A stretch of DNA of 64,000 bases from Azophilus sp965214305 (GTDB taxonomy: Bacteria; Pseudomonadota; Gammaproteobacteria; Pseudomonadales; Azotimanducaceae), in NCBI GenBank assembly GCA_965214305.1, contig OZ243949.1, positions 2,294,001 to 2,358,000 on the forward strand. The letters are read 5' to 3'. Position 1 is the first letter of the stretch; each line of letters opens with the position of its first letter. The notes beneath the pieces were generated by a model, which did no database searches, had not been told where the DNA came from, and saw only the letters and a list, made by a program, of their open reading frames with translations. The position numbers and the translations under genes are program-made. Positions 19,610 to 28,456 of the stretch are shown here, in pieces.

Positions 19610-19772
19610 TGGGAGCTCGCGCCCTGGAAATTCGCGGCTGCAAATTCGCTCATCCGCCCCGCCGGCCGCTCGATTTTGTTGCATAGGGCTCGATATTCGC
19701 CCCAATCGACCAGCCGACGGGACGCATGAGCGCGAATTTTCGCTTTCGCGGCTTGCGAAGGCAGAGGCTCCC
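19610..19772. repeat. F1 palindromic repeat, diverged complete copy
   Basis: It fills the yqgE-ruvX gap. Left end GGGAGCTCGCGCCCTGGAAATTC is degenerate; the interior ATTCGCGGCTGCAAATTCGC, GCTCGATTTTGTTGCATAGG and CGATATTCGCCCCAATCGAC and the right end GCGAAGGCAGAGGCTCCCA follow the F1 pattern. Confidence 0.75.
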
Positions 19773-19787
19773 AACGGTTAGGTATTG

Positions 19788-20210
19788 ATGCAAACATCAC
19801 AAAACCAGGCCCAAACCGTGCTCGCCTTCGACTTTGGTTTGCGCCGCATCGGGCTCGCCGCCGGCCAGACTGTTACCGGCACGGCAAGCCCAATCGGCTC
19901 CGTTGCCGCCCGAGATGGCAACCCCAACTGGCACGAATTGGACCGGGCCCTTGCCGATTGGTCGCCCGCCTGCTTGATTGTCGGCCTGCCCCTCAACATG
20001 GACGGCACCGAAAGCGAGATGTCGGGCCGCGCCAGAAACTTTGCGAAACGACTACAAAAACGCTATTTGCTTACCGTGGAGTTTGCCGACGAACGGCTCA
20101 CTACAAGAGAGGCGAAGTGGCTTGCGGCCGCTGCCGACAATCACGCCCTGGCCGCTAAATTGATTGCGGAAACCTGGCTCGGAGAACGCGCCGCAGGGGA
20201 AGCCCCGTAG
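19788..20210 (+). CDS. ruvX: Putative pre-16S rRNA nuclease / Holliday junction resolvase-like
   Basis: 140 residues of the YqgF/RuvX family with an RNase H-like fold. Key acidic motif AFDFGLRRIGLAAGQ is at the N-terminus, VGLPLNMDGTESEM in the middle and FADERLTTREA near the end. In E. coli YqgF processes the 5' end of 16S rRNA. ATG at 19788 is used; a TTG lies one codon before it. Gene order yqgE-ruvX is conserved. Confidence 0.92.
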   Translation: MQTSQNQAQTVLAFDFGLRRIGLAAGQTVTGTASPIGSVAARDGNPNWHELDRALADWSPACLIVGLPLNMDGTESEMSGRARNFAKRLQKRYLLTVEFADERLTTREAKWLAAAADNHALAAKLIAETWLGERAAGEAP

Positions 20211-20227
20211 ACCCACTCTTTGCCGCC

Positions 20228-20253
20228 GCGAATTCCGCAGGCAGGGGCTCCTA
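20228..20253. repeat. F1 repeat end overlapping the pilT stop
   Basis: GCGAATTCCGCAGGCAGGGG followed by CTCCTA is a right F1 end without the rest of the element. Its terminal CTA (20251-20253) is the TAG stop of pilT on the minus strand. Confidence 0.7.
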
Positions 20254-21297
20254 GAATTCCTTCGGATTGTGCGCCTGTGCCTTTGCCGTTTCTCTGTCTA
20301 TGGCTCCCTCATCGACCAAGCGGTGTAGGCAACCATCCAAGGTTTGCATGCCCATGGCCGTACCGGTCTGCATCGCCGAAAACATCTGCGCCACCTTGCC
20401 TTCGCGGATGAGATTACGGATAGCGGGTGTACCGAGCATGATTTCGTGGGCGGCAACCCGGCCGCCGTCGACGCGCTTGAGCAGTGCCTGGGAAACCACC
20501 GCTCGCAAAGACTCCGAAAGCATGGCGCGCACCGCCGATTTTTCCTCCGCCGGGAATACATCGACAATACGATCAATCGTCTTGACCGCCGATATCGTAT
20601 GCAGGGTAGCGAACACCAGATGCCCCGTTTCTGCCGCCGTCAACGCCAAGCGAATCGTCTCCAAGTCCCGCATTTCCCCCACCAAAATGACGTCCGGGTC
20701 TTCCCGCAACGCGGCGCGCAAGGCCCGATTGAAGCTTTTTGCGTCCCGATGCACTTCGCGTTGATTGACGAGAGCTCGCTTGCCGACATGCACGAATTCA
20801 ATCGGGTCTTCAATCGTCAGGATGTGGCCCGCACGATTTTCGTTAATGAAGTCGATCATGGCGGCAAGGGTGGTGCTCTTTCCCGAACCGGTAGGCCCGG
20901 TGACCAGCACCAACCCTCGGCGCTGCCGGCAAATCGCCGCAAAGCGCGGCCCGAGCCCCAGGCCCGCCATTGTGGGAACCTCGGACGGAATGGTTCTGAA
21001 CACCGCCGCCGCCCCGGCGCTCTGGCGGAACACATTGACGCGAAAGCGCGCTATCGACGGCAGTTCGACAGTAAAATCGGCTTCAAGAAAGTGCTCGAAT
21101 TCCTCGCATTGACGGTCATTCATCAGGCCGCGAAGTGCCGCATCCAAGGCATCGGGTACGAGCGCTGGCGCCTCTAGCGGTCGTAACTCCCCATCGACCC
21201 GCAACATCGGCCTGACGCCCGCGGCAAGATGCAGATCAGACGCGCCGCGTCGCACACCTTGGGCAAGCAACTTCGAGATGTTGTTCGGCGCATCCAT
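20251..21297 (-). CDS. pilT: Type IV pilus retraction ATPase PilT family
   Basis: 348 residues. The N-terminal domain contains GASDLHLAAGVRPMLRVDGEL. The ATPase shows Walker A GPTGSGKSTTLAAMI, the Asp box TIEDPIEFVH, Walker B DPDVILVGEMRD and the His box VFATLHTISAVKTIDRI, all characteristic of PilT/PilU. It hydrolyses ATP to power pilus retraction. ATG at 21297 matches the usual MD(I/A) start; a GTG at 21315 would add six residues. The stop codon is in an F1 repeat end. No other pilus genes are in the window, as in Pseudomonas where pilT lies near yggS. Confidence 0.93.
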   Translation of the reverse strand: MDAPNNISKLLAQGVRRGASDLHLAAGVRPMLRVDGELRPLEAPALVPDALDAALRGLMNDRQCEEFEHFLEADFTVELPSIARFRVNVFRQSAGAAAVFRTIPSEVPTMAGLGLGPRFAAICRQRRGLVLVTGPTGSGKSTTLAAMIDFINENRAGHILTIEDPIEFVHVGKRALVNQREVHRDAKSFNRALRAALREDPDVILVGEMRDLETIRLALTAAETGHLVFATLHTISAVKTIDRIVDVFPAEEKSAVRAMLSESLRAVVSQALLKRVDGGRVAAHEIMLGTPAIRNLIREGKVAQMFSAMQTGTAMGMQTLDGCLHRLVDEGAIDRETAKAQAHNPKEF

Positions 21298-21315
21298 CGA
21301 CTGTTGAAAATTCAC

Positions 21316-21678
21316 CGTGGCTCAAGGCGATACCATGCCCGGCCCATAAAAACCCAGGACTAATCGTTCCGTTCATGAATAGGTCGGGTTAATGTCGGGC
21401 CCGGCTAATCATTCGGGATCAGTACGCCCACCAGCGCCCGATTCCAAAAACAATTATTCCCCGCCCCCAATCTTTGCGCTGTAGGAGATAACGCTTTTTG
21501 GTGTGCGAGATTGGGTGGTGGCTCAGCGCGAGCTCGCCGCCTCTACCGCCGCCAAAGGCGGAGGGATATATGCCGTTGCCGGACGTGATTACCGGGCTCA
21601 AGAACAAGAAAGAGAAAGGCCACCGCTGAAACGAATGTGCGTAAGATTCTTGATGCTATTTGCTTTCTGCGACATCGG
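21316..21678. other. Gap between pilT and the lone AAA gene, with F6 fragment
   Basis: 363 bases without a supported gene. Around 21371-21388 it has GTTCATGAATAGGTCGGG, part of the F6 palindrome also found at 42739-42763 and 61246-61269. A GTCGGGCCCGGC inverted repeat lies beside it. A 62-codon open frame at 21419-21607 shows no family resemblance and is not called. Confidence 0.5.
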
Positions 21679-22887
21679 TTAGCCCGGTTGGAAGTTGCGG
21701 CGGATGTAGTCGCCGAGCAGCGGAACGGCGAATGAATATCTGCCATGCCTGTTCTTGAATATCAGGCCTTGGCGGGCCAGCGCCGCGAGCATTTGGTTGG
21801 CGTGGCTTCCGCTGAAAGAGCTCCCCGGGGCCTTGCGCGATTGTTCAACAATTTCTTGGACACTGAACTCGTGATCGCATTCGGGTAACTGTGAGATCAC
21901 GAATAGCAAGTCCCGTTGCCGGTCTGTCGTTCGCCCCCATCGTGCGGAAAAAAAATCCGTGTCCAGTTTTTGCTGGATTTCATAAACAGGAACCGAGGCG
22001 GCTTCTTTGCGCTGCCAACATTGCACAAAGACATCATAGACCTCCCGGCAGATGAACTGGATAAAGTAGGGATAGCCTCCTGACATGTCGATAATTGTGT
22101 TCAGGGACGATTCGTCAAGCGGCGGTACATTGGGCATACTTTGGAACGGCTTTTGGATTGCCGCCTCGCTGTGCTTGCGGGAAAGGCTCTCAAGGAAAAG
22201 GACGCGAAACATACGCTCGCAGAAAGTGCGCGCGTCCACGAGTTTTGGGAACAGATTCGGCAATCCCGTGAGCACCAGCATTAACGGCAAACCTTTGCGC
22301 TGAAGCGATTGAAACGTATCGAGCAGCAACGAGAGGGGAAATTCGTCTTTTTCAGAATGATCAGCCAGATTTTGCGCTTCGTCGTAAGCAAAAATGACGC
22401 CCTTAATGCTATTGGTTCTCAAGATTGCAAGCCATGCGCTCTCAAGCACAGCCTTTAGCTTGTCAAGAGCCAACCCCGGTGTGTGTTCGTATAGGCGCCG
22501 GAGTTGCCGGTAGCCGAGGGTCTCCTCCTGGGTTGCCGGATCGCCTGCAAAGCCGATGGGATTGATTCGCCTTTCGGAGACGACAATGGCCGATGTTATG
22601 GGCGAGAGATCGGTGCAGAGGCGCGTAGCAATGCTTTCTTCGGTAAGACTGGCTGACTCTGACAGGTCAGCGCCCACCCATATCCAGCTTTTCTCGGACG
22701 CAAGAGGCTTTAGGGTCTCCAGCAAGACGGTTTTTCCGACACCTCTGAGGCCGGTCAGAACTAGATTCTCAAGAATGGAGTCCTGTCCAAGCAGTCGCCT
22801 AAATTCCCTCGTTTCAGCTTGGCGGCCCGCCAAATATGGCGGCTGATGGCCGGCGCCGGGACGGAAAGGATTGGTCAATTCGATCAT
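21679..22887 (-). CDS. Lone AAA ATPase (ORC/STAND-like)
   Basis: 402 residues. The start NPFRPGAGHQPPYLAGRQAE precedes a Walker A GLRGVGKTVLLETL (46-59) and Walker B GVIFAYDEAQNL (163-174); a sensor-like LVLTGLPNLFPKL and a C-terminal winged helix (SFSGSHANQMLAALARQGLIF) follow. This is the AAA family of stand-alone bacterial ATPases resembling archaeal ORC/Cdc6-type or STAND proteins, with no known substrate. It interrupts the pilT-yggS neighbourhood. The upstream AT-rich region carries a perfect inverted repeat that overlaps the likely promoter, suggesting tight control. Confidence 0.8.
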   Translation of the reverse strand: MIELTNPFRPGAGHQPPYLAGRQAETREFRRLLGQDSILENLVLTGLRGVGKTVLLETLKPLASEKSWIWVGADLSESASLTEESIATRLCTDLSPITSAIVVSERRINPIGFAGDPATQEETLGYRQLRRLYEHTPGLALDKLKAVLESAWLAILRTNSIKGVIFAYDEAQNLADHSEKDEFPLSLLLDTFQSLQRKGLPLMLVLTGLPNLFPKLVDARTFCERMFRVLFLESLSRKHSEAAIQKPFQSMPNVPPLDESSLNTIIDMSGGYPYFIQFICREVYDVFVQCWQRKEAASVPVYEIQQKLDTDFFSARWGRTTDRQRDLLFVISQLPECDHEFSVQEIVEQSRKAPGSSFSGSHANQMLAALARQGLIFKNRHGRYSFAVPLLGDYIRRNFQPG

Positions 22888-22920
22888 CGCCGAAGGATCC
22901 TTAGAAGAATTTAGCCGGGG

Positions 22921-22952
22921 GAATAAATTTATTTTATAAACTAAATTTATTC
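22921..22952 (-). promoter_or_regulatory. Perfect inverted repeat in the AAA gene promoter
   Basis: GAATAAATTTA (22921-22931) and TAAATTTATTC (22942-22952) are a perfect 11-base inverted repeat with a 10-base spacer, 34 bases upstream of the AAA gene start. It overlaps a plausible minus-strand promoter (TTGAAT, 17-base spacer, TAAATT). It has the look of an operator; a hairpin is possible but there is no T-run terminator. Confidence 0.55.
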
Positions 22953-22996
22953 AACGGTTTTAATGGTACTTGACAGTGATTGTGGCCGGGTGGCGC

Positions 22997-23075
22997 ATCG
23001 GTTTGAATCGCCTCGGGTTTGGACGCAGCCCCAACTGTGGCGTTCCGCAGTCGAAAAATTCAAACTGATACACTA
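22997..23075. repeat. F4 repeat copy
   Basis: CTGTGGCGTTCCGCAGTCG and AAAAATTCAAACTGATACAC match the F4 copies at 56131-56203 and 62075-62157. The other end has GTTTGAAT at 23001-23008, inverted relative to ATTCAAAC at 23058-23065. The remaining bases to yggS (23076-23236) show nothing clear. Confidence 0.65.
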
Positions 23076-23236
23076 CCGCTCTGTGTTGTAGAGAGAATAT
23101 GAAGGCAGCAACTATCCAATTCGTCTTCTTACCCTCCTCGAAGCCTTTTTGCAGTGTCGGCTCGACCCAGTGTTTGAGGGTTTCGGCAGTCAGCGATGAT
23201 GCGGTCCTTTGAGACGGATGGTGAGGGCGGCGCGGC

Positions 23237-23947
23237 TTGGCTTCTATCTCCGACAATCTCAAATCCGTAAACGCGCGCATTGATGCCGCCGCCCGTTCCT
23301 GTGGACGCCAAGGGCGGGAGATCGCCTTAATCGCCGTTGCCAAGACCAAGCCCGTTGCCGCCATCGCCGCCGCCTATCGCGCCGGCCAACGAGACTTCGC
23401 CGAGAACTACGCTCAAGAAGGGGTTGTCAAAGCCACCCGGTTGGCGGACCTAAAAATCACTTGGCACTTCGTCGGCGCGGTGCAGTCGAACAAAACCAGC
23501 CTGGTCGCCCGTCACTTTGATTGGGTGCATACGCTTGACCGGGAGAAAATCGCTCGTCGGTTATCAAGCCAGCGCGACCCGCAAACGCCGCTCAATGTGC
23601 TGTTGCAGGTCAACATCGATGCGGACCCCGCGAAAGCCGGCGTGGCCCCCGCCGCGCTGCCCGAATTGCTGGCGATCACCTGTGCTCTGCCGGGGTTGCG
23701 GGTACGCGGCCTGATGACAGTATTGGAAAAGGCGGGCAATCCCGATTTAAGCTTCGCGCGCATGCAGAACCTATTTGTATCAATGACCGCCCTCGGCGGC
23801 AAAAACTGGGATACCTTATCGATGGGGATGAGCCGGGATATGGAGGCAGCCATCACGCACGGGGCCACCCAAGTACGCATCGGCAGTGCGATTTTCGGCC
23901 CGCGCGAGCGGCCTGTACCCGCGACAACGCGGGCGGAAAACCCTTGA
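23237..23947 (+). CDS. yggS: PLP homeostasis protein YggS/PLPBP
   Basis: 236 residues with the alanine-racemase-like barrel of COG0325. The PLP lysine sits in LIAVAKTKPVAAI, followed by FAENYAQE, WHFVGAVQSNK, GLRVRGLMTV and LSMGMSRDMEAAI near the end, then the phosphate-binding VRIGSAIFG. It binds pyridoxal phosphate and controls its supply and amino-acid balance. TTG start at 23237; no ATG is available nearby. It overlaps proC by four bases. Confidence 0.95.
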   Translation: MASISDNLKSVNARIDAAARSCGRQGREIALIAVAKTKPVAAIAAAYRAGQRDFAENYAQEGVVKATRLADLKITWHFVGAVQSNKTSLVARHFDWVHTLDREKIARRLSSQRDPQTPLNVLLQVNIDADPAKAGVAPAALPELLAITCALPGLRVRGLMTVLEKAGNPDLSFARMQNLFVSMTALGGKNWDTLSMGMSRDMEAAITHGATQVRIGSAIFGPRERPVPATTRAENP

Positions 23948-24759
23948 ACGTGCGCAATATCGCTTTCATCGGTGGCGGTAATATGGCGCAAAGCCTGATG
24001 CGCGGCCTCATCGACGCGGGCCGCGACGCCGCCGGGCTAATCGCAAGTGATCCGGATGACGGCTGTCGCGCCGCCATTGACGCCTTGGGTGTCCGCACGA
24101 CCATGAACAATCAAGCCGCTGTCGATTGCGCCGACATCTTGGTGCTGGCCGTCAAACCGCAAATGTTGGCGGCTGTACTGGCGGGCTTGGCGGTTCCCGC
24201 AGACACCCTGATTGTGTCCATATGCGCTGGCGTCCCCAGCGCCGGCATCGCCGGTCTCTGTGCTCGCGAGCAACCCATTGTGCGCGCAATGCCCAATACG
24301 CCCGCCTTACTGCGCACCGGTGTGACCGGGCTCTATGCCAACGCCTTCGTCGCGCCGGCGGACCAACAAGCGGCGGAGGCTATTCTCAGCGCGGTCGGCA
24401 AGGTCTTCTGGGTTGCCGACGAGGCCGCCCTTGATGCCGTTACCGCCGTATCCGGAAGCGGCCCGGCCTATTTTTTCTATCTGATGGAAGCGATGATAGA
24501 AGCTGGCCGCAGCCTGGGGCTATCGGCCGAACTGGCCACCGCCCTTACGGTGGGAACCGCCTTGGGCGCGGCGCGGATGGCCGGGGAAACCGAGCTCACG
24601 CCCTCGATGTTGCGGCGCAACGTAACATCGCCGGGCGGTACCACCGAAGGCGCCATCAACACGTTCGAGGAGCACGGCGTCCGTCGGCATATCGTTGCGG
24701 GCTTGGGGCGTGCGCACCTCCGATCACGGGAACTTGCAGAGGAATTCGGGTCTAAATGA
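23944..24759 (+). CDS. proC: Pyrroline-5-carboxylate reductase
   Basis: 271 residues. It catalyses the NAD(P)H-dependent last step of proline synthesis. The Rossmann motif FIGGGNMAQSLMRGL is at the N-terminus, AVKPQM and RAMPNTPALL follow, and the C-terminal domain has VSGSGPAYFF and VTSPGGTTEGAI. TTG at 23944 overlaps the yggS stop; a GTG at 23950 is an alternative. Translationally coupled to yggS and to yggT downstream. Confidence 0.96.
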   Translation: MNVRNIAFIGGGNMAQSLMRGLIDAGRDAAGLIASDPDDGCRAAIDALGVRTTMNNQAAVDCADILVLAVKPQMLAAVLAGLAVPADTLIVSICAGVPSAGIAGLCAREQPIVRAMPNTPALLRTGVTGLYANAFVAPADQQAAEAILSAVGKVFWVADEAALDAVTAVSGSGPAYFFYLMEAMIEAGRSLGLSAELATALTVGTALGAARMAGETELTPSMLRRNVTSPGGTTEGAINTFEEHGVRRHIVAGLGRAHLRSRELAEEFGSK

Positions 24760-25307
24760 ACGGTGTAATTCAGTTTGTCATTCGCTTCCTGATGGAAATT
24801 GCCTGTTTCCTGTTCATGGCCCGCTTTCTGCTGCAAGCCTGCCGGGCGGACTTCTACAACCCCATTTCGCAGGGCATCATCAAGGCAACCGATCCGGTGC
24901 TGCGCCCTTTGCGCACCCTGCTGCCGGGTTTGCGCAACCTGGATCTGGCCTCCTTTATCGGCGCTTGGATGATCGCAGCGCTCATGATCTACGCGCTTAA
25001 GGTTATAGCGGGTTTCTACCCGGGCGGGGTGATTGCCATTGCCGCTGGCGGATTGCTGCATGTGCTGATGCGCATGCTCGATATCTTCTGGTGGTGCATT
25101 CTCATCGTCATTATCGCGAGCTTTATCGCACCCGGTAACTATCACCCCGCCCTGGGTTTGCTGCAGCAGCTCACCGACCCGCTGCTACGTCCGGCCCGCC
25201 GGTTGATTCCACCCCTGGGCGGGCTCGACTTTTCCCCCATCCTGGTGATTTTGGTGCTTGGCGTGGCGCAGCGCATGCTCTCGTCGATCTTTGGTGCGCT
25301 TGTATGA
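24756..25307 (+). CDS. yggT: YggT-family membrane protein
   Basis: 183 residues with two YggT units. Hydrophobic segments lie at about residues 4-25, 60-90, 98-115 and 155-180; the family signatures DPVLRPLRTLLPG and DPLLRPARRLIPPLGGLDFSPI follow each unit's first helix. Function is not settled; links to osmotic shock and division-site membrane assembly have been proposed for the family. It overlaps the proC stop by four bases. Gene order yggS-proC-yggT is standard. Confidence 0.93.
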   Translation: MNGVIQFVIRFLMEIACFLFMARFLLQACRADFYNPISQGIIKATDPVLRPLRTLLPGLRNLDLASFIGAWMIAALMIYALKVIAGFYPGGVIAIAAGGLLHVLMRMLDIFWWCILIVIIASFIAPGNYHPALGLLQQLTDPLLRPARRLIPPLGGLDFSPILVILVLGVAQRMLSSIFGALV

Positions 25308-25408
25308 CACCGAAACCGCCCATCAAGATGCGTCACTTGACGCTCTGGCGATATCGACGGATTGCGCGGCATCAGTTTGGCGCCCAAGCTTGGGGCGCTT
25401 GATTCAAA

Positions 25409-26626
25409 ATGGACAAGGCTTCCCCGCATTCCCGGTTCTCGGCCACGGAGTCTTCCGTCGGCCTCGTCACGCCGGAACGATTTCACTGCGACGACGCATT
25501 CGAGCTGCAATGCGGCGAAACGCTGCACGGTTTCGACCTGGTCTATGAAACCTACGGTGTGCTCAACGCCGCCCGCAACAACGCCGTGCTCATTTGCCAC
25601 GCACTTTCCGGCAACCACCATGCGGCCGGCTGGCATGAGCAGACGGATACCAAACCCGGCTGGTGGGATGCCTGTATCGGTCCCGGCAAGGCGGTGGACA
25701 CCAATCGTTTTTTTGTGGTGGCGCTGAACAACCTGGGCGGCTGCCACGGTAGCACCGGCCCGGCCTCGACGAACCCCGCAACCGGCAAACCGTTCGGACG
25801 CGATTTTCCTAACGTCGTGGTTGCGGACTGGGTGCGCAGCCAAGCATTGCTGGCGGATCATCTAGGCATCGAGCGTTTCGCCGCCGTGGTCGGCGGCAGT
25901 TTGGGCGGGATGCAGGCGATGCAATGGGCCATCGACCTGCCCGAGCGCGTGGCCGCCGCCGTTTTGATCGCCTGTGCCGCCAAGCTGTCCGCGCAGAACA
26001 TCGCTTTCAACGAGATTGCCCGCCAGGCCATCGTGTCCGATCCCGCATACAAAAGCGGCGACTATCGCTCGACCAAGGCGGCATCCGGGCAGGGGCTGGG
26101 GCTTGCGCGCATGATCGGGCACATCACCTACCTATCGCACGACGGCATGGGGCAGAAATTCGGGCGCGCCTTAAAAGGGGGCGATTTACGCCGCGCCAAG
26201 GATGTCGAATTTCAAGTCGAGAGCTACCTGCGCTATCAGGGCCAGAGCTTTTCCAGGCGCTTCGACGCCAACACCTATCTGCTGATGACAAGAGCGCTGG
26301 ACTTTTTCGATGCGGCCACCGATTTCGACGGCGACTTGGCGGCGGCGTTCCGCCGCGCGACCGCGCGCTTTTTGGTGATTTCCTTCACGACGGATTGGCG
26401 CTTCTCGACGCAGCGCTCCGAGGAAATCGTCGATGCCCTGATCGCCGCACGCAAGAACGTGGCGGGTGCCATCATTGCATCCGAGCACGGGCACGATTCC
26501 TTCCTGCTACCGCTACCGCGCTATGTCGAGGTATTCGGCACCTATATGAACCGGCTGGCGGATGAGATTGAGCAGGTGGCCCCGTCCGACACCTATCCGA
26601 ACAACGTAGCATGCGCCCTGACTTGA
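25409..26626 (+). CDS. metX: Homoserine O-acyltransferase
   Basis: 405 residues, alpha/beta-hydrolase fold. It acylates homoserine (acetyl- or succinyl-CoA) in methionine synthesis. The nucleophile elbow is GGSLGGMQAMQWA. Further motifs are NNLGGCHGSTGPAS, PVLICHALSG-like AVLICHALSGNHHAAG, and the Asp and His of the triad near FTTDWRF and SEHGHDSFLL. In many gammaproteobacteria this protein uses succinyl-CoA together with MetW; the sequence alone does not decide. It overlaps metW by 16 bases. Between yggT and this gene is a GGCGCCCAAGCTTGGGGCGC palindrome (25378-25397). Confidence 0.95.
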   Translation: MDKASPHSRFSATESSVGLVTPERFHCDDAFELQCGETLHGFDLVYETYGVLNAARNNAVLICHALSGNHHAAGWHEQTDTKPGWWDACIGPGKAVDTNRFFVVALNNLGGCHGSTGPASTNPATGKPFGRDFPNVVVADWVRSQALLADHLGIERFAAVVGGSLGGMQAMQWAIDLPERVAAAVLIACAAKLSAQNIAFNEIARQAIVSDPAYKSGDYRSTKAASGQGLGLARMIGHITYLSHDGMGQKFGRALKGGDLRRAKDVEFQVESYLRYQGQSFSRRFDANTYLLMTRALDFFDAATDFDGDLAAAFRRATARFLVISFTTDWRFSTQRSEEIVDALIAARKNVAGAIIASEHGHDSFLLPLPRYVEVFGTYMNRLADEIEQVAPSDTYPNNVACALT

Positions 26627-27219
26627 AAATCATCGCCGACCTAATCAATCCGGGTGCCCGTGTGCTTGACCTTGGCTGTGGCGAGGGCGATTTGCTGGCC
26701 CATCTGCAACGTCACAAGGGGGTGAACGGCTATGGACTTGATGTGGGTGCCGACAACATCACCACCTGCATTCGCAAGGGCGTCAACGTTATCGAACAAG
26801 ACCTCGACGACGGGCTCGCCAACTTCCCCGACAACAGTTTCAACATGGTGGTTATGACCGAGACGCTACAATCGGTGCAGTTGCCCGAGCGCATGCTTGA
26901 TGAAATGCTGCGCATCGGCGAAGAGTGCATCGTCACCTTTCCCAACTTCGGCCATTGGCGCGGCCGGCTCTACCTGTTGCTGAAAGGACGCATGCCGATG
27001 GCCAAACACCTGCCGCACAGCTGGTACGAAACCCCCAATATCCACCTCTGCACCTTCAAGGATTTCGAGCGGCTGGTGACGCGCAAGGGGCTGCGCATCA
27101 TCGAACGCTTCGTGGTCAATGCCCGACACATCAACAAGCCGCTGGCCAACCTGTTCCCCAACCTGTTCGGGTCAATCGCCTTCTACCGGCTGGGGCGGTC
27201 GGAAGGGGGGGGCGCTTGA
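26611..27219 (+). CDS. metW: Methionine biosynthesis protein MetW
   Basis: 202 residues, a SAM-methyltransferase-like fold: VLDLGCGEGDLLAHLQRHK, GYGLDVGADNI, and ETLQSVQLPERMLDEMLRIG. MetW is needed together with MetX for homoserine acylation in many proteobacteria. ATG is inside the end of metX, giving translational coupling. Confidence 0.95.
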   Translation: MRPDLKIIADLINPGARVLDLGCGEGDLLAHLQRHKGVNGYGLDVGADNITTCIRKGVNVIEQDLDDGLANFPDNSFNMVVMTETLQSVQLPERMLDEMLRIGEECIVTFPNFGHWRGRLYLLLKGRMPMAKHLPHSWYETPNIHLCTFKDFERLVTRKGLRIIERFVVNARHINKPLANLFPNLFGSIAFYRLGRSEGGGA

Positions 27220-27692
27220 ATCGGTGCCTGTTGCTTTGGCGATCGGTTCGAGTACCGCCGGTTACAAGCAGAATCGCCATTACCGCCCTGGCGCTTTTAT
27301 GTGCATTGGCAAATTCCGCGTTTGCCGAGCAGAAGGTGAAGATCGGCGCCTTTGAAGTCCATTATGTGGTTTTTCCAAGCACTTTCCTGAACGCGGATGT
27401 CGCCAGCACCTACGGTATCGTCCGGGCACGGGATCTAAGCGTGCTGAATCTTTCCGTGCTCGACCCGCAGGGCAAGGGTGCGAAGGTTGATCTGGTCGGG
27501 CAGGCCAAGAACCTGCTTGGGCAACTGAGCCCTTTGCAATTTCGTGAGGTTCGGGAAGGCGACGCCCTGTACTATCTTGCCGAAGTGCGCCACGCCAATC
27601 GGGAAGTGTTGCGTTTCTCCATCGCCATCACAGCCGCCGCCGAGCAACCCTTCAACCTTGACTTTCAACAGGAATTATTTTGGGGTGAATGA
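27216..27692 (+). CDS. DUF4426 domain secreted protein
   Basis: 158 residues. A hydrophobic signal (about residues 18-37, RIAITALALLCALANSAFA) is followed by the DUF4426 region, with FEVHYVVFPSTFL, YGIVRARDLSVLNLSVLD and HANREVLRFSI. It is a periplasmic protein of unknown function that regularly follows metW in gammaproteobacteria. TTG at 27216 overlaps the metW stop and has GGAAGGGGGG upstream. Gap to rdgB (27693-27826) resembles a degraded F5 left end (CCCGCCCATACCGCTGGCTT). Confidence 0.82.
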   Translation: MNRCLLLWRSVRVPPVTSRIAITALALLCALANSAFAEQKVKIGAFEVHYVVFPSTFLNADVASTYGIVRARDLSVLNLSVLDPQGKGAKVDLVGQAKNLLGQLSPLQFREVREGDALYYLAEVRHANREVLRFSIAITAAAEQPFNLDFQQELFWGE

Positions 27693-27826
27693 TCTTGGCC
27701 ATGCCATTCAAGCGAGTAGCATGAAAGTTCCCAACCGACCGCGGTGCGACGCTGTGGCCCGCCCATACCGCTGGCTTCCTGTTGCGGGCGCCGAGGCATC
27801 CTGAAATACGCGGCTAAATTTGTTCG

Positions 27827-28420
27827 ATGAGGGTTGTTTTGGCAAGCGGCAATGCGGGGAAACTGCGGGAGCTGCGGGCACTCCTTGAGCCCCTGGGTAT
27901 CGAACTGGTCGCGCAAGCTGAATTGGGGATTGAGGCGGCCCCGGAAACCGCATCCACCTTTGTGGAAAACGCCCTCCACAAGGCTCGTCATGCCAGTGCC
28001 GGTTCGGGCTTGCCGGCCATTGCGGATGATTCGGGGCTCGCTGTCACCGCCCTTGATGGGGCGCCGGGCATTTACTCGGCGCGTTACGCCGGTGCCGACC
28101 AGAACGACAGCGCGAATAACCGCAAGCTGATCGGTGCCTTGGCTGCTGTCAGCAACCGCCGCGCCCGTTTTTGCTGCGCGCTTGTCTATCTTGAACAGCC
28201 CGGCGACCCGGCCCCGCTCATCGCCGCGGGCGAATGGCGGGGAACCATCATCGACAAGGCGCGTGGCGAAAATGGGTTTGGCTACGACCCGCATTTCCTA
28301 ATACCGGAATTGGGCAAGACCGCGGCAGAATTGGAACCGCAAGCGAAAAACACCCTCAGCCATCGAGGCCAAGCGGCCCGTTACCTGGTTACCGCATTGC
28401 GCGAGCGGCTTGGCAATTAG
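27827..28420 (+). CDS. rdgB: XTP/dITP diphosphatase
   Basis: 197 residues of the HAM1/RdgB family. It hydrolyses non-canonical purine nucleoside triphosphates. N-terminal LASGNAGKLRELRALL, FVENALHKARHAS, ADDSGLAVTALDGAPGIYSARYAG, GENGFGYDPHFL and SHRGQA are all family motifs. It lies in the usual place before hemW. Confidence 0.96.
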   Translation: MRVVLASGNAGKLRELRALLEPLGIELVAQAELGIEAAPETASTFVENALHKARHASAGSGLPAIADDSGLAVTALDGAPGIYSARYAGADQNDSANNRKLIGALAAVSNRRARFCCALVYLEQPGDPAPLIAAGEWRGTIIDKARGENGFGYDPHFLIPELGKTAAELEPQAKNTLSHRGQAARYLVTALRERLGN

Positions 28421-28456
28421 CCAGCTTATCCGGCTCATTTGCTGCTGCGCACGCCG

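Noticed and set aside
21419..21607. 62-codon frame between pilT and the AAA gene
   Set aside because: No recognisable domain and no ribosome-binding site; adjacent repeat palindromes explain part of the region.
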